This document shows positions 63,400 through 64,000 of a DNA stretch of 64,000 bases, piece after piece. The DNA is from Cellulophaga omnivescoria (GTDB taxonomy: Bacteria > Bacteroidota > Bacteroidia > Flavobacteriales > Flavobacteriaceae). The stretch is taken from the NCBI RefSeq assembly GCF_001999725.1, contig NZ_MDDP01000006.1, positions 1 through 64,000 of the forward strand, in the 5' to 3' direction. A program made the translations under genes and the position numbers. Positions within the stretch are counted from its first letter, which is position 1, and each line of letters starts with the position of its first letter. The notes below the pieces were generated by a model. The model had not been told where the DNA came from. It worked only from the letters and a program-made list of their open reading frames with translations, and did not search any database.

Positions 63400-64000
63400 T
63401 TATTTGGACTTTTGTAATTCCTTATTACTTGCAGTAATGCGTTCTTTTTGTTTTTTACTTAAACTTTGTTTTAAATACACCTCTGGTCTGTGATAAACGT
63501 GGTGTTTTTTCATTTCAGGATCGTTAATGGCAGTACTCAAATCACAGTCAAAACGTACTAAAATAGCATGATTTTTATCCCAAGTTGTTGCATTTGTAAA
63601 ATGAGATAATCCCCAACTAATTCCGGTGCCATTTTTAGTATTTGTAAAGGCATCAGGCACATAAGGTCCTGCTGCTGTAGGCGTCATTTCTACTATAGAG
63701 GCAATTTTAAAATTAACACCATCTTTTGCAAACTGTACGGTGTTGTGCTCATTACCATCTCTAATTGTTAAAGCAGCAATTCCATCTTTAAAAGGGAACA
63801 TAGTAGTTTCATGACCAGATGCTAAAACTGGATTTAGTTTATTTTTAGTAAAAGGTCCAAAAGGAGAATCTGCAGTAGCCAAACCTTGCATTCTTACCAA
63901 ATCAGGTTTTCCATCAAAATCAGACTTGTAGTACAAGTAAATTTTATCTTTATATACTAAAGGATATGGGTCATGTATAGAAAACTGATCCCACGTACCT
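63400..64000 (-). CDS. GH117 alpha-1,3-(3,6-anhydro)-L-galactosidase, C-terminal part
   Basis: The frame stays open to the right edge, so the N-terminus is outside the window. An internal TTG at 63936 is not the start, because the frame upstream reads GTWDQFSIHDPYPLVYKDKIYLYYKS, typical family sequence with the HDP catalytic-base region. Later blocks ASGHETTMFPFKDGIAALTIRDGNEHNTVQFAKDGVNF and AGPYVPDAFTNTKNGTGISWGLSHFTN also match GH117. The family releases terminal 3,6-anhydro-L-galactose from neoagaro-oligosaccharides, the second half of agar breakdown after GH16. The gene converges on the + strand locus. Confidence 0.85.
   Translation of the reverse strand, partial: GTWDQFSIHDPYPLVYKDKIYLYYKSDFDGKPDLVRMQGLATADSPFGPFTKNKLNPVLASGHETTMFPFKDGIAALTIRDGNEHNTVQFAKDGVNFKIASIVEMTPTAAGPYVPDAFTNTKNGTGISWGLSHFTNATTWDKNHAILVRFDCDLSTAINDPEMKKHHVYHRPEVYLKQSLSKKQKERITASNKELQKSK

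Noticed and set aside
1-64000. CRISPR arrays, insertion sequences, prophage or integrase genes
   Set aside because: No regularly spaced repeats, transposase, integrase or terminal inverted repeats were found on reading either strand.

Overview
The window is chromosomal DNA from a low-GC marine member of the Bacteroidetes, almost certainly family Flavobacteriaceae. The signs are the L28-L33-DUF4295-ftsY cluster, SusC/SusD-type glycan uptake genes, a crtI-crtB-crtZ-crtY carotenoid operon, the lipoprotein/SurA/MoxR/aconitase order, and repeated Bacteroidetes -7 elements (TAnnTTTG) before genes. The species cannot be fixed from the sequence alone. No CRISPR array, insertion sequence, prophage or rRNA operon was seen; one tRNA gene (Leu, GAG) is present.

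Layout. (1) 1-13.1 kb, mostly + strand housekeeping: the N-terminal part of a sodium/solute symporter (minus strand, runs off the left edge), recR, a lipoyl E2 acyltransferase, a DnaQ-like exonuclease, a CarboxypepD-reg-like protein, a FAH-family enzyme, an Hpt protein, cinA, rpmB-rpmG-DUF4295, ftsY, a secreted amidase, a serine hydrolase and rimO. (2) 13.1-25.6 kb: a DUF2339/DUF3999 envelope pair, a second serine hydrolase with a small unknown protein, two SurA-type chaperone genes with moxR, aconitase, a thioredoxin-like pair in which one copy has lost a catalytic cysteine, and tRNA-Leu. (3) 25.7-34.1 kb, a light-response island: a photolyase, the zeaxanthin-type carotenoid operon, a four-repeat fasciclin lipoprotein, and a divergent MerR regulator that keeps every residue expected of a B12-dependent CarH photoreceptor. 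The shared fasciclin/regulator promoter region carries four TGTCTA boxes. (4) 34.3-45.5 kb: a Tat-exported Gfo/Idh/MocA oxidoreductase, an AraC regulator, and a tight five-gene operon of Planctomycete-type cytochrome (PSCyt1/DUF1549/DUF1553), DUF1501, a beta-propeller, a DUF2231-cytochrome-LRR fusion and a GH29 enzyme. (5) 45.8-64 kb: a polysaccharide utilization locus with SusC, SusD, a surface CBM lipoprotein, a GH16 agarase/porphyranase-type enzyme, two S1 sulfatases, a DUF5060/DUF4038 hydrolase, two more GH29 enzymes, a GH43-CBM6 protein and, on the minus strand at the right edge, a GH117 anhydro-galactosidase.

How it fits together. GH16 plus GH117 plus S1 sulfatases plus several GH29 points to red-algal agar/porphyran. 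GH16 would cut the chain, sulfatases would remove sulfate, GH29 enzymes would release L-fucose-configured sugar (L-galactose is 6-hydroxy-L-fucose), and GH117 would release 3,6-anhydro-L-galactose. SusC/D imports the oligosaccharides. Four promoters in this locus share a pair of WCATNYGTT half-sites set exactly 21 bp apart, which looks like the operator of one AraC-type regulator. The cytochrome/DUF1501 operon immediately upstream is the best candidate for an undescribed system: exported redox proteins of unknown function joined in one operon to a GH29 glycosidase.
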